DNA of 64,000 nucleotides from Capronia americana. Lineage: Eukaryota > Ascomycota > Eurotiomycetes > Chaetothyriales > Herpotrichiellaceae. Positions 34,101 through 43,491 of this stretch are shown one piece after another. The first letter of the stretch is position 1. Every line of letters starts with the position of its first letter. The translations under genes and the position numbers were made by a program. The stretch spans positions 2,914,001 through 2,978,000 of the forward strand of contig JADWQD010000003.1 of assembly GCA_016110215.1 (NCBI GenBank), written 5' to 3'. The notes under the pieces are model-generated. The model was not told where the DNA came from. It was given only the letters and a program-made list of their open reading frames with translations, and did not search any database.

Positions 34101-34178
34101 CGGTCCATGAGGAAGTATTCCAAATTCGCGCCCAAGGGAGCAAAGAGCGAGGTGAGAAAAAGCGGAAAGATTCGGTAA
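31149..34178 (+). CDS. rsm22: Mitochondrial small ribosomal subunit assembly methyltransferase-like RSM22, 1009 aa
   Basis: One long exon. The first 60 residues (MLSRARSSRLCHGCRQDLQA, later RWRRPVERQYRQLRH) look like a mitochondrial presequence. Residues 80-330 are acidic and low in predicted structure. The Rossmann core starts near residue 435 with PRILDAGAGGAGILAW, and continues FDVIIAPHTLFPLHEEYMRK, LWSMLSSEGGVLILIEKGIP and RGFEAIGAARELLL. Around residues 620-655 the cysteine cluster PCTNHERCPMYK and KDFCSFQQRY matches the metal site of Rsm22. The C-terminus has the OB-like GHVILDVCTPRGTIERWTVP, a charged coiled coil and a basic tail. Yeast Rsm22 is required for mitochondrial translation. 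At 1009 aa it is longer than yeast Rsm22 (about 630 aa), mostly through the acidic region and the tail. Confidence 0.93.
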   Translation: MLSRARSSRLCHGCRQDLQALFDKGFCGPPAALRSGAARLPLRWRRPVERQYRQLRHLSGSAASFQQHTSSGSQTGPPRRDDDQLGEDLDTEQLQVLHELETALGRSIDEAIEEDRAASTSIQDLFPDTQSYPDGVPEFVRGTIDPLAALRALGASDEDVAREARQAYGDGLPQNALDEDELKIYKRLYGEPRSSSFEEFLDEEEASAVDEAAPNLLMDQDGEIVEYDVSPAAAREAEALEEENISRIGTPQGAVGGVGLESGGDNKFSPFTPPDERAREIANMLNGQVLEESDREQEDEGDDEYDEEADPSMREHPFTRLGKFATSPRSVFLSQDHFIEPVQRIMSNFSNKHLKEMCEKTFGGPGFPDSPLTPRSGRSRRQVPVPLGASQHLMGEMEANAYITTVMPPTYAAIMAVLVETRKRLGATWLNNLLAKDGGPRILDAGAGGAGILAWREIVQAHWDSLHSSDKDPVPPPPPTKSVVLTGSDTLRHRAAKLLENTTFIPRLPDYVHTRDAPTLEDNRPAQQRKQFDVIIAPHTLFPLHEEYMRKNHVQNLWSMLSSEGGVLILIEKGIPRGFEAIGAARELLLERHIAIPEGKTTEYSPLHNDPEDIYTRGTGMIVAPCTNHERCPMYKTTGLSKGRKDFCSFQQRYIRPSYLQRALGAKDRNHDDVDFSYISVMKGEDLRQRQVESWTNLEDSLSAPIHPSPQLAAEEYESWTDLSPKGFEEVHPESNLTNIHSLFTTTSKPPSTLPNAHTLPRLVYAPMKRRGHVILDVCTPRGTIERWTVPRSFGRQAYRDARKSRWGDLWALGAKTRIPRNLRLGGLNTKEANKARGRNERLKQQAQDLLEKMHEEKYDEMSEMQEMEREFREGRFLDGGVRAKKVRPGKIKREQSNGGVEAFTMDDFDMNEVNPPLFSTKKQTQSQNQNPSQVASSSGRQALRQTTPLAPAGEDDLTPEELQTLHEWDDILVGGSGIPVKGGRSMRKYSKFAPKGAKSEVRKSGKIR

Positions 34179-34809
34179 ATGTGAAGGCGAGGACGAGACG
34201 AACACAAATGCTCACTGTCACCCCCTACCCTGGATCCATCAACTCATGTACAACACGCAGTGTAGTGTTACGAACAATGTAGGACGTATGGCGAGTACAC
34301 AGGGTCATGTAGAAGAAATATCTATCCTCCCTTCTCTCTCTCTCTTTCTGTGCCTCGCTTGGGGTCGGATGATGCGGGTGTATCTGCGGGCTCCCCTTGT
34401 GATGTCGCTCAATATCAATCAACATACAGTTGATAACGCAGATGACTCAGTAACTCCCCCGGCCTGTTGTCAAGATATGCATGCTATAGTGTGTGAGGGC
34501 TTGAGCCTTCGGCAGTGCAGCTCCCCCCTGTAATGGGGAATATAACTCAGACGAGGCAGAAAAGGAGGGGCGGGGGAACGATTGAACCTATACCAGGATG
34601 AAAGAATATATACATACATATATAGAAGAGAAGACGACGAGTAAGCCACGGGATGAGGAATCTGCGAGGTACAGTCGGTCCCTAGGTCTATAAGTCTCTA
34701 GGTCCCCATGGGGCTTAGCAGGCTTAGCAGGTCGCCGAGCCAGCGGACTCAGGAAGGAGGGCCGTTGCTGTGTTGTCTCTTCGGACGAGCGCGTGGATTC
34801 ACTGGCTCG

Positions 34810-34840
34810 AGGGGAGGGGAGGGGAGGGGAGGGGAGGGGA
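34810..34840 (+). repeat. (GGGGA)n pentanucleotide repeat, G-quadruplex-capable
   Basis: Six uninterrupted GGGGA units follow CTCGA. Four or more G4 runs separated by single A bases meet the classic G-quadruplex pattern on the plus strand. Confidence 0.95.
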
Positions 34841-34882
34841 AGGAGGATGCGCGTTCATGTTGGTACGAGGGAGGTAGATGTC

Positions 34883-34908
34883 AAGGCAGAGGCAGAGGCA
34901 GAGGTAGA
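34883..34908 (+). repeat. Short (GGCAGA)n-like hexanucleotide repeat
   Basis: Three GGCAGA units and one GGTAGA variant, 40 bases after the GGGGA repeat. Confidence 0.85.
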
Positions 34909-35077
34909 AGCACCGACTGCAGTATACTCACACGATTATGTAGCCTTGCGGGTAGGGCCATTCATTGTCTAGCATTCCGCCGTGTCGAACCGAGATGTAT
35001 ATGAAAATTAAGATGAACATGAAAATAATATAACACGATAATAAGGCGCCCGAATATGCTGACGCACATAGATACGG

Positions 35078-36415
35078 TCACGCGAGAGCCATGGCGCGGA
35101 GAATCCGACTCTGTCTAATATTCCACCACTCCTCGAAATTGCCGTCCCCCGAAAACGGTGTGTCCACGACGAAACAGTCGCTCCAACTGTCTCCCCCCGC
35201 CGCGGTGGCCGTGCCCTGGACGGGGACGTCCAGCGTGCCCGACGAATCCATGTAGAAGAGCCGGATCGGGCGTGTTTCGTCGAGGACGTGCACCACGATC
35301 GTCACGGCCGCGAACATCAACAGGGCGATGAAGGCCAGGACGGTCATGCCGATGGCCCGGCCCGGCAATTTGTGGTTCTTGACCTTCTCCGGGAGGGAGA
35401 GGCTGGCGTACTCGCGGTCGCGCCGGTGCGTCTTCGCGTCCTTCATCGTCAAAGCGTGCAGGAGCTGGGACGGGTGCTTGACCGCGTCGGGGATCCAGCG
35501 GGAGGCGAAGAGGAGGACGATCAGGCCATACAGCAGGCCGACGCTGCCGACAACGATCTCCGCCAGGACCATGTAGGTCATCAGGTTGGGGTCGAGGTCT
35601 TTGTCGCTCTTATCGGACAGGAGGCATGACATTGGGTATGTCATTGTGTTGTTTGGGCCGTAAGGTTCGAGGGAGGCGTCGCAGCCGACTAACTCGGGGA
35701 GATTGTCGGCGAACTTGCCGCACGAGTTCATGTTCCGGCCGGTCTTGAAGCCCAGGAGGCAAGGGCAGTTGCCGCCCTGGACCGTGAATTCTTGGTACGA
35801 TGTCTCCTTGTGCTTGACGAAGGAGAGCAGTGCCAGGACGATGCAGGCGTAGATGACGCACAGGTCGACGATAATGAGCAGATACAGGATGCGCGGCATG
35901 GCGCGGCTGCCCAGGTACGTTTGAACCGAGGTGAACATAATGACCACGCTGATGACGCCGGGGTATGTGTGGCGGGTGTCGCCTCTTGTGATTTGGATCA
36001 GAATCACCACCAACGCGATCGCACGGATGGTCGACCATCCTATGCCGATGATCGACGTTACCAGGGCAAACCTCCCGAGGCCGCCGTATCTGTTGCTTTC
36101 GCCGTATGAAGAGAAAGTGGTCACGCTGGCGTCGCTCGGATTCCGTTGGTGTAGTGGGTAGTAGGCTTTGGGATCGGGTGGGAAGGGGTAAAGGCATCCG
36201 TTGTCGATACTGGGCCCGCGCTGGTGCTTCGGTTCCCAGGACTTGTAAGAGGCTTGGACTCCCAGGAAACCGAGTATGATGGACAGGGTGACGCTCGCTA
36301 GCACCCATGGCCACGGCGTCGGCCGGTGAACCCAGTCTGCGTAGAGGCTTGAGACGTGGTCCGGGTCGAGGTAGCCGTGCAGAAGGGATGAAGAGCTGTT
36401 TAGTGGGCTGGACAT
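35078..36415 (-). CDS. Multi-pass membrane protein of unknown function, 445 aa
   Basis: Single exon. About six hydrophobic segments: PWVLASVTLSIILGFLGV (40-57), LGRFALVTSIIGIGW plus AIALVVILI (112-140), VISVVIMFTSVQTYL (153-167), ILYLLIIVDLCVIYACIVLA (174-195), MVLAEIVVGSVGLLYGLIVL (286-305) and MTVLAFIALLMFAAVTIVVH (357-377). A loop of about 85 residues between segments 4 and 5 has five cysteines and NNTMT, a likely N-glycosylated, disulfide-bonded lumenal or outside loop. A tail of about 65 residues with two or more acidic and aromatic patches follows the last segment. I do not recognise the family. Overlapping frames on both strands are shadows of this GC-rich gene. Confidence 0.82.
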   Translation of the reverse strand: MSSPLNSSSSLLHGYLDPDHVSSLYADWVHRPTPWPWVLASVTLSIILGFLGVQASYKSWEPKHQRGPSIDNGCLYPFPPDPKAYYPLHQRNPSDASVTTFSSYGESNRYGGLGRFALVTSIIGIGWSTIRAIALVVILIQITRGDTRHTYPGVISVVIMFTSVQTYLGSRAMPRILYLLIIVDLCVIYACIVLALLSFVKHKETSYQEFTVQGGNCPCLLGFKTGRNMNSCGKFADNLPELVGCDASLEPYGPNNTMTYPMSCLLSDKSDKDLDPNLMTYMVLAEIVVGSVGLLYGLIVLLFASRWIPDAVKHPSQLLHALTMKDAKTHRRDREYASLSLPEKVKNHKLPGRAIGMTVLAFIALLMFAAVTIVVHVLDETRPIRLFYMDSSGTLDVPVQGTATAAGGDSWSDCFVVDTPFSGDGNFEEWWNIRQSRILRAMALA

Positions 36416-37903
36416 CTTGCTCGATGTCTGGAGTTGCAGTATGAGAAATGTCCACTTCAGCCTTGATTGATGCTGTGTGCCAGACTATCACTCGGTAACT
36501 GCCTGCCAGCGGTGGCGGCATGAACGTCGACCCTAGATATATTGATCTCCCATGTCGGTCAGGCTGCGAGCCTTTAATGACATCGGATCAGTCATGTCGG
36601 AGGGGGCCAAAGCACAAATGAAATTAACTCCGTGTATGCCTCGCTCAAGCGCCGCAGTCGTAGGGCTGTGCTGTCCTGGCTGGGTTTTGCCGGGTCTGCT
36701 CTCCTGCCAGGACAGGCGGAAGCGCTGCATCGATCTATCCGTCCTTGAAGCGCCAGTCGCGATCAGGTCCTAAAACAGAGCCACCCGCGACTTCGTCAAA
36801 AGCCACAAGTCTCCCCGCTTGGAAGTTAGATCGTCTCTAGTAGTTAGACACATACCTGAAAAGAAGATGCAATACGAACTTCTTCGCACTTTGGTACCAG
36901 TCCTGCCGACGGATGTTTCCCACGGCCAATGAAGTGGGGGGAACATTGTCCAGCCCGATCCGTATATGCAGCCACTTCCGGCTTGGAGCTGAAAACTTGG
37001 GGGGTTTTGGCTCCCATTAGCGATAGCTTGAGCCTCGCTGTTGGTCAGACGTGTGTGAGTCAAGCGAGACAGGCTTGATAGATCGACCGGCGGGCAAAGG
37101 TCTCGGCCGTTGACAGAAGAGATGGAGTTGTCTTTCCTCCTCCCAAGTGAGAGAACATTTGTTATCATCTGCGCGTCCTTACTGTCGAGGAAAGGATCGC
37201 GAGGGGCCATGGCATGACTTATCAAGAGGATAGACGCATTGACGGATCCTGTACTGGTCATAAAAGACAAGATCTGGAGGTCATCACGAATTCGCAACTG
37301 GAGCCCAGACACCCCAGAGTGGATGAATGATCCACAGTAGCAGCATTACGGCAGACCAAACAGCTTCGACTTGCATTCAAAATTTCCTTAGAGAATACTA
37401 GGTACAGTCTCCTGGCAAACAAGGCCGAGATTAGTTTCACTTGTGACAACCCCGATCTGCTAAGATCTGAAAAAGTTCATGTCCAGAAGGGTCGTTGTAT
37501 TAACTTGAGTGTTGAGCATTACAAGGCACTCAGAGGTTGACTGCAACGTGCTGGGGGTGGCCGGTACCGGATCAGATAACAGCCTTCTGGGCGAAGATCG
37601 AGGAAGGAAGTGACTACTAGACAATTCAGACGTACCTGGGGACCGCAAACCTCCAAAAGACGATGTCAGATCTCTGTAGCTGCCCTTGACTCAAGAGTGT
37701 CTAGGTGAGGATCAAAGAAGCCGTCCTGCTTAGTCACCATGAAAAGCTCCACAGTCCCCCGGAGCGCCGATGTTCGCACCGAGTCGCACGCCTGCGGTTA
37801 TTCGCGGGTAACCCCAGTCTCACTTGGGTTCAAATACTTGAAGATGTATCCTGCACAATCTTGGACGAACGTAGCCGAGCAAGAAGACTCCTAGAAAATC
37901 ACA
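36416..37903. other. 1.5-kb divergent intergenic region
   Basis: Lies between the divergent membrane-protein and BCKDH-E2 genes. A 180-codon minus-strand frame (36770-37312) has no recognisable motif and is not called. No other feature seen. Confidence 0.5.
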
Positions 37904-39343
37904 ATGAAAGCCGTACCTTCACCGCAGGCACTACGCTTCTTGCAGCATCTTGCGCAGGGCCGAAGCCCCGCGGCACGACCTCGAACATATCCCCCCTTCC
38001 TTCGCATGCTCAGGCACTTCCATGCCACGACGAGGTTGGACAGGACAGAAACACATACACTGTCGGATATTGGAGAAGGAGTGAAAGAGGTGCAGATCAT
38101 CCAATGGTTCGTGGAAGAGGGAGCCCCAATCGAAGAATGGAGTCCTCTCTGCGAAGTCCAAAGTGACAAGGCCTCGGTCGAGATCACATCGAAGTATAGC
38201 GGCATCATAAAGAAGATCCACTTCCCCCAGGACGCTGTCGTACAAGTTGGTGATGGCATGGTAGACATTGAGGTGGAAGGAGACGCTGAACCACAAGAGT
38301 CGGCTGAGCAAGAAACACAGCAGGATCCGGGTAGGACTGCTGATGAAGAACAAATCCTTGAGGGCGACAGATTCAGTGCCCCTGCGGATGAGCCGACGTC
38401 GCCACTTGAAAAGCCCAGGGTACCAAGCAAGCACGCCTCTCTTGCTACGCCCGCAGTCAGAGGCTTGCTGAAGGAGCATGGTATTACGATTGAAGACATC
38501 ACGGGAACCGGCAAGGAGGGCCGAGTCATGAAGGAAGACGTCTATAAATATCTCAATCAGGGCTCTGCGCAAACATCGAGGACAGCAATAGCACCCTCTA
38601 AGCCAGATATCGACGCAAAGCAAACAGAAACAGCACAAAGGTTGACACCAGTTCAATCTGCCATGTTCAAGAGCATGACCGGGTCATTGTCGATACCGCA
38701 CTTCCTCTACTCCGACACGATCGATATCACAAGCCTTGCTTCCATACGAACACGGCTGAATGCTGCCAGGAATCCCGAGACCACGCCAAAGTACTCATAC
38801 TTGCCATTCATTGTCAAGGCCGTGTCCCTGGCCTTGAACAAATATCCCCTCCTCAACGCTCGACTCGACCTGGCTGCCGACGCGAAAAAGCCGCAGCTGA
38901 TGATGCGTTCTGTACACAACATTGGTATAGCTATGGACACGCCAAATGGCCTAATCGTGCCCGTTGTCAAAGCTGTCAATGCTCGATCAATCACCTCCAT
39001 AGCACAAGAGATACAACGCCTGGCACAGCTCGGGCAGGCCGGGAAGCTAAGCAACAGCGACCTAACCGGCGGTACGATCACGGTCAGCAATATCGGGAAC
39101 ATTGGCGGAGAGGTTGTGGCACCAGTCATTGTGGAAGGTCAGCTGGCAATCATGGGCGTGGGCAAAATCAAGACCATCCCCGTCTTTGCTGAAGACGGCG
39201 TGACTGTCCGACCAGCGCAGACTGTGAACCTAAGCTGGAGCGCTGACCATAGAGTCGTCGACGGAGCTACCATGGCAAGGATGGCGCAGGTTGTGCAAAA
39301 GTACCTCGAAGAGCCGGGCGCCATGATTGTCGACATGAGCTAA
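37904..39343 (+). CDS. Branched-chain alpha-keto acid dehydrogenase E2 (dihydrolipoyl transacylase), 479 aa
   Basis: Single exon. Residues 1-45 form a mitochondrial leader (LRFLQHLAQGRSPAARPR). The lipoyl domain (about 48-125) has ETHTLSDIGEGVKEVQIIQW and the lipoylated lysine K89 in EVQSDKASVEITS. An acidic linker leads to the peripheral-subunit-binding domain (about 186-222, ATPAVRGLLKEHGITIEDIT, GTGKEGRVMKEDVYKYL). The catalytic core follows with IPHFLYSDTIDITSLASIR, TPNGLIVPVVKAVNARSI, LTGGTITVSNIGNIGGEVVA and the active site SADHRVVDGATMARMA (His449, Asp453). IGEGVKEV and IPHF favour the branched-chain enzyme over pyruvate or oxoglutarate E2. It acts in mitochondrial breakdown of leucine, isoleucine and valine. 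It converges on the PLC gene. Confidence 0.93.
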   Translation: MKAVPSPQALRFLQHLAQGRSPAARPRTYPPFLRMLRHFHATTRLDRTETHTLSDIGEGVKEVQIIQWFVEEGAPIEEWSPLCEVQSDKASVEITSKYSGIIKKIHFPQDAVVQVGDGMVDIEVEGDAEPQESAEQETQQDPGRTADEEQILEGDRFSAPADEPTSPLEKPRVPSKHASLATPAVRGLLKEHGITIEDITGTGKEGRVMKEDVYKYLNQGSAQTSRTAIAPSKPDIDAKQTETAQRLTPVQSAMFKSMTGSLSIPHFLYSDTIDITSLASIRTRLNAARNPETTPKYSYLPFIVKAVSLALNKYPLLNARLDLAADAKKPQLMMRSVHNIGIAMDTPNGLIVPVVKAVNARSITSIAQEIQRLAQLGQAGKLSNSDLTGGTITVSNIGNIGGEVVAPVIVEGQLAIMGVGKIKTIPVFAEDGVTVRPAQTVNLSWSADHRVVDGATMARMAQVVQKYLEEPGAMIVDMS

Positions 39344-39443
39344 AAGAAGTGCCCATATGACTTCGGTGCAATGAACCTTGCATCAACAACAGCCGAACGA
39401 CCCCACAGTCTATATCCAAGGGCATTCCCTCTCTCTGTCTATG

Positions 39444-40940
39444 TTAGTTACCTATCAATTTTGCATTCATGCCCACAATGCACCGCACAATATCCCAATC
39501 CCCGCCTAAACCGACCCAGTCGGTCACCACGATACCGGTGCTCCAATCGCCGTCCTTCACTTTGCCGTGCTCGCCTATCATGTGTCTCTGACATAAATGG
39601 GCAACAATCGCCGGGTTGACCTCGGCGGCAATCTTTTCAGGCCAACAGCCGACGTTCCAGAAATTGCTCGCGCTCAAGAAATTCACATACAAGGGGATCT
39701 TCTTGCTGCCAACGTTCTGGCCCCTGAAGGCGCAACATCCACTTCGCTCGAGGTGCTCTTGGGCGTACGCGATCTTCTTCTCGATCGACGGCTTCTCCAT
39801 GACTTGGTAGAAGTCCTGCACGCAGATGTCGCCTGAGGGGCACAGCGAGCCGGGCGTGCCGCCCGAGGTGTTGTCTTCCCAGACGTGGCCGTCAATGCCC
39901 CAGCCTTTGCCGTTCCATTCATGCTTCAGGGGTTCTTCGAGCAAGAACCGGCGGAGGAGAACGATCCTGCCGCGCGCCTCGCCTAGAGTCGGCACGCGTG
40001 GTTCGGTGAACCATTGTTGTGGGTTGGTGTAGTTGTTCTTCAGGATCCGGGATAACTGCTCGTCCGTGCCCTTGCCCGTGCCTTCCCGCTTCAGGGACAG
40101 AACGAGGGTTTCGCTGGGATGTTCTTTGAGGAACTGGACAATGTCGTTGTACAGGTCCCGGAAGTATTTGTTGCCGGTGAGGGAGATGGGGAAGACGGCG
40201 TGCACGAGCACGAGCTTATCCGAGTTTGGATCGTAGGGCTCTGGAACCTGCACGCGGATATCGAAGAAGCGGACGCCATTCTTCAGTTGCTCCTTCGGGG
40301 ACACAGCCTGACAGCGCACGGACGGCGGTGCTTGGTGATGGGTTGGCGAGTTGTGAGTGCCTGGGATTGAGAGAACGCCGAGCGGCGTCCGGTCGGGGAG
40401 ATCCTTCATCCACGAGTCCAGGTGCGAGGTGTTGTACAGGGCCACGAACGAGGAATTCGGTAGATAAATGCCAGTGAAGCGCAGTTTGGGATTAGGCGCG
40501 AGCGCGACCAGCGAGGCCGTTTCTTCCGTGGGCACCGGACAGTACATCTGGTGCTTTCCTCCTATTTCCGTCTGGAACGTCAGTCTGAGCCGCTCGTTGG
40601 CCTTGTTGATGATGGGTTTGATATCTGTAGGCACAATAGTGAATGGCGGCAGCTTGATCGCAACCTCCCTGGTCGCAAAGGGTTTCGCGTCCGCATGTAT
40701 CTGAGGTACTGCTTTGCGGGTGGTGGTGTTTGTAAGGCCAAGGCCGTTTGTGATGTTCGCCAATGAAGTCGTCACATTTTGCATCTGGAAACCTTCATCT
40801 GGAGGAGGGTCGAAATGCTCGACCAGCACGAGGGTCAGTGGATTGTTGCTGATGTTGCGGATCGTGACTGGAGGCGCCATGGTCGGTGGTGGTGGCAGTG
40901 AGGGTCGAGGTGTCCGAAAGGTGAAGGGAAGGAAACTCAT
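39444..40940 (-). CDS. PI-PLC X-domain protein (PLCXD/bacterial PI-PLC-like), 498 aa
   Basis: Single exon. I favour the ATG at 40940 (MSFLPFTFRTPRPSLPPPPT), with MAPPVTIRN at 40880 as an alternative; the frame is open further upstream to 41150. The N-terminal 185 residues form a beta-rich region (VTIRNISNNPLTLVLVEHF) found before the X-domain in related fungal proteins. The X domain has LGVLSIPGTHNSPTHH (catalytic His196), GVRFFDIRVQVPEP and KLVLVHAVFPISLTGN (His247), then LVLSLKREGTGKGTDEQL and LGEARGRIVLLRRF. Both catalytic histidines are present. No Y or C2 domain is seen, so it is the simple Ca-independent type. No signal peptide is obvious. Substrate is not certain; phosphatidylinositol is the family default. 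Confidence 0.88.
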   Translation of the reverse strand: MSFLPFTFRTPRPSLPPPPTMAPPVTIRNISNNPLTLVLVEHFDPPPDEGFQMQNVTTSLANITNGLGLTNTTTRKAVPQIHADAKPFATREVAIKLPPFTIVPTDIKPIINKANERLRLTFQTEIGGKHQMYCPVPTEETASLVALAPNPKLRFTGIYLPNSSFVALYNTSHLDSWMKDLPDRTPLGVLSIPGTHNSPTHHQAPPSVRCQAVSPKEQLKNGVRFFDIRVQVPEPYDPNSDKLVLVHAVFPISLTGNKYFRDLYNDIVQFLKEHPSETLVLSLKREGTGKGTDEQLSRILKNNYTNPQQWFTEPRVPTLGEARGRIVLLRRFLLEEPLKHEWNGKGWGIDGHVWEDNTSGGTPGSLCPSGDICVQDFYQVMEKPSIEKKIAYAQEHLERSGCCAFRGQNVGSKKIPLYVNFLSASNFWNVGCWPEKIAAEVNPAIVAHLCQRHMIGEHGKVKDGDWSTGIVVTDWVGLGGDWDIVRCIVGMNAKLIGN

Positions 40941-41365
40941 CCTTCCGGCTGGAACGCTGAGAGGTTCAATAAGAAGGGGACTGACGAGATCGATCAGGGA
41001 TGGAGCTTCCGAGCTAGAGCTGCACCTCTCAGCTGGGGACGTCCATCCGAGCACGACGGGTTCAGCTTGGAAAGGTCCCTGAGGAAGCAGATTCGGCGGC
41101 GAGGGGTAGCGGGGCACTTTGCTTCTGGGGCTTCCCGCCAATCGCGTCACTTGGCGAGCGCCGGGCCCGGTTCGAGATTCTCGACCAGGAGCACCAAGAC
41201 TCGGGGGTGACGACGACTGGAGAGAGTCGGTGAACGGAAGGAGACCGCTCTATAGGGCTCCATGGGGCGAGAACAGTAGAAGGAGAGCTTCCAACTTGAC
41301 TATCCATCATACTACATGGCGTGCCACGCGTGCGCGTTCTCTCCGCGCCTTGTCCTAGGCAGAGT

Positions 41366-42565
41366 CTACGGAATGACCTTCGCCGCCTTCATTCTGTCAA
41401 AGGCGATGTGGTAGGCCTTGACCGTATCGATGGTCTCGGTGAATCCCACTGCCCTGGCCGCACTCATGTCATATTGCCGGTCAAAGAACGCTTTGTCCAT
41501 CAAAACGTCCAGGAAGGGCCAGAAATAAGCCTCCGGTCGACTTGGTTTCAATCCTTCTCTTTTGACCAACTGGTTCCACGAGTCGAGATGCCTTTTCACG
41601 AAATCAGCGGGCGGTTCGAATGTGCCTTGCGGACCAACTCCTTCCAGACCAAAGTAGGCACAAATTCCCCCCCATTTGTCTGCCCAGGTCATCACGTCGC
41701 CGTTCACGACGTTGAAAGCTTTCCCGGAACCACACTTCTCGGGGTTCAAAGCCGCGAAGATCTCCATCTTTGCCGCGATATCTTGGAACGTGTCTGTGTG
41801 CTTGTGGCGGTAGCCATGCTCAGCGCCGGGGTACGGGACTTTGGCGCCAACACCGTTGACCTCACGGTACAAGGTCAGGTAGAAAGCTAAACCCTGCGCG
41901 AGATTCATCACGTTGGTACTCGGTACAAACCCTATCATAGCATCGGGTCGGATCTCGGTAAACGTCCACGAAGCACCCTTTGACAAAGCGTCGAGCACAT
42001 CATATTGCGAATAGTAGAAGATATCGTCCGCAATCGGCTTCGGGACTCGCGGGTACGACTCCTTTAGCGGAGTGATGATCTCAACGGCATCGGGTCGTTC
42101 TGTACTATGTTAGTCTGGGTCCTCGTAGAATACCGTGAGCATACCTAGTCCATAGGCCTTTCCTCCGGTCTGCAGGATGAAACTCTTGATGTTTGGAGAG
42201 ACTTTCTGCGTAGCCTCCACTGCCGTCTTGATGAGATTGGTGTTGACTTCCTGCAGTGTTTTGTGGTCTTTGCCAGGATCCAGGTAGACGAATAAGAAGA
42301 CATGTGTAACGGTCTCGATGCCGTTCACCTTTTCCTTCAGGGCGCTGACGACGGTGTCGACTGGACCAGTAAGATCAATGCCACTTGCCAATTGAAGACG
42401 CGGATCGTTTGGCCATTGGGCGTCTGCGGCGGACAAGGGACGATTGGACAAGGCGGTCACTTGGTTGAAGGTTTTGGGAGTGGGATAACTCAAAGCCTCT
42501 TTAACGAGCGCCCATCCTGATATTCCGGACGCTCCAAAGACGAGGGCGTGATTGTTTGTCGACAT
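41366..42565 (-). CDS. PRISE-like short-chain dehydrogenase/reductase, 384 aa
   Basis: Two exons, 42565-42145 and 42099-41366, separated by a 45-nt intron (GTATGC...GTACAG). Frame-joined reading is GGKAYGLERPDAVEIITPLK. The N-terminal Rossmann motif is ALVFGASGISGWALVKEAL, and the family signature continues with SNRPL, GIDLTGPVDTV, THVFLFVYLDPGKDHKTLQE, FILQTGGKAYG, DDIFYYSQYDVL, WTFTEIRPDAMIGFVP and FNVVNGDVMTWADKWGGICA. This places it among the progesterone 5-beta-reductase/iridoid-synthase-like enzymes, which reduce enone substrates with NADPH. Natural substrate in fungi is unknown. It is divergent from RRN6 with the tRNA-Met gene between them. Confidence 0.9.
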
Positions 42566-43392
42566 TTTGCTGGCATCTGCTTCTCCGACAATCCAAAGTC
42601 TGAACGGACAGACAACCCATGGCAACCACCCATCCTTACTTATACTCCCTGCTCTCAATAGAATCTTCAAGAACCGTTGGCAAACATCACCCCATGTCAC
42701 TCACAACCGAGGTGGTCTGGAAATACGAAATCGGAAACATTAAACCGATCCGATATATTGCGCCAGCCTACATGGATTAACGTCCGTCGCTGGATAGCCA
42801 AATGGGAGAATATCCATTATTAGACTATGCCGCTTGAAGGAATCCGTATGTACAACGGTTTTGGGTGATAGAAAGGATAGACGTCGACGGCTCAGTCGTA
42901 CGATCTCTCCACCAGAACAAAAGCGTACAGATTGGTAAGACGCAAAGGCACACAAAGATCCGATTAGGACTTCCCAGAGCCTGCCATCCGCCGTCTGCTT
43001 TGCGGCTACCATTCGGCCGAAGCGGACGAACAATATTATGGAGAGTCCTTTTGGTGTTCAGTACGACGGAGAGAGGCCGGCTGAGCAAGAAAGCAGGTGG
43101 TTTGGATCGCCATCCTCCTTAGAGTGCCCATACAACGACTTTGGACATATACGGACATGCTTGGCTCATGCTATTGGCATTAGGAAGCTGTAACACAATG
43201 AAAAGGGGCAGGTGGAGATGATGGAGACGAGACACATTCACGAGCCCGCTGGAGCAACCCGGAGGCCGTTGCCTAACCTCATATGGGAAAGCTTGCACGT
43301 GAGCGGCATTTGCCAAGCCAAAGGATTGTTTTTGACGATTATAACTTTTTGCACACAAATTCACTTCAAAATCAGCACACATGTGTTTGGAG
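42566..43392. other. Intergenic region upstream of the tRNA gene
   Basis: No supported gene; includes the promoter of the minus-strand PRISE-like gene. Confidence 0.5.
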
Positions 43393-43491
43393 AGCAACGT
43401 GGCGCAGCGGAAGCGCGCCGGGCTCATACTGCTTATGTAATCAGTTTACTCAGCGACCCGGAGGACCTTGGATCGAAACCAAGCGTTGCTA
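43393..43491 (+). tRNA. tRNA-Met (CAT), elongator type, with 27-nt intron
   Basis: The acceptor stem AGCAACG pairs fully with CGTTGCT, and the discriminator base A is at 43491. The D arm is GCGC...GCGC, the anticodon stem CCGGG/CCCGG, and the anticodon CAT lies at 43425-43427. The T arm is CTTGG/CCAAG with loop ATCGAAA. An intron at 43429-43455 sits one base after the anticodon, the canonical tRNA intron position; removing it gives a 72-nt body plus the discriminator. The A1-T72 pair together with the D and T arms fits elongator rather than initiator tRNA, which I rate as likely, not certain. Confidence 0.95.

Larger units (their letters stand above)
34179..35077. other. Intergenic region between convergent genes, repeat-bearing
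   Basis: Contains 3' flanks of RSM22 and of the membrane-protein gene, a pyrimidine run near 34331, a TATACATACATATATA stretch near 34608, and the two simple repeats listed separately. No supported gene. Confidence 0.55.

Noticed and set aside
35610..36521. 303-codon frame overlapping the multi-pass membrane protein
   Set aside because: Pro/Arg-rich shadow frame on the same strand; the other frame has well-formed membrane segments.
36770..37312. 180-codon minus-strand frame
   Set aside because: No domain recognised and composition is not gene-like; could not be extended by convincing introns.
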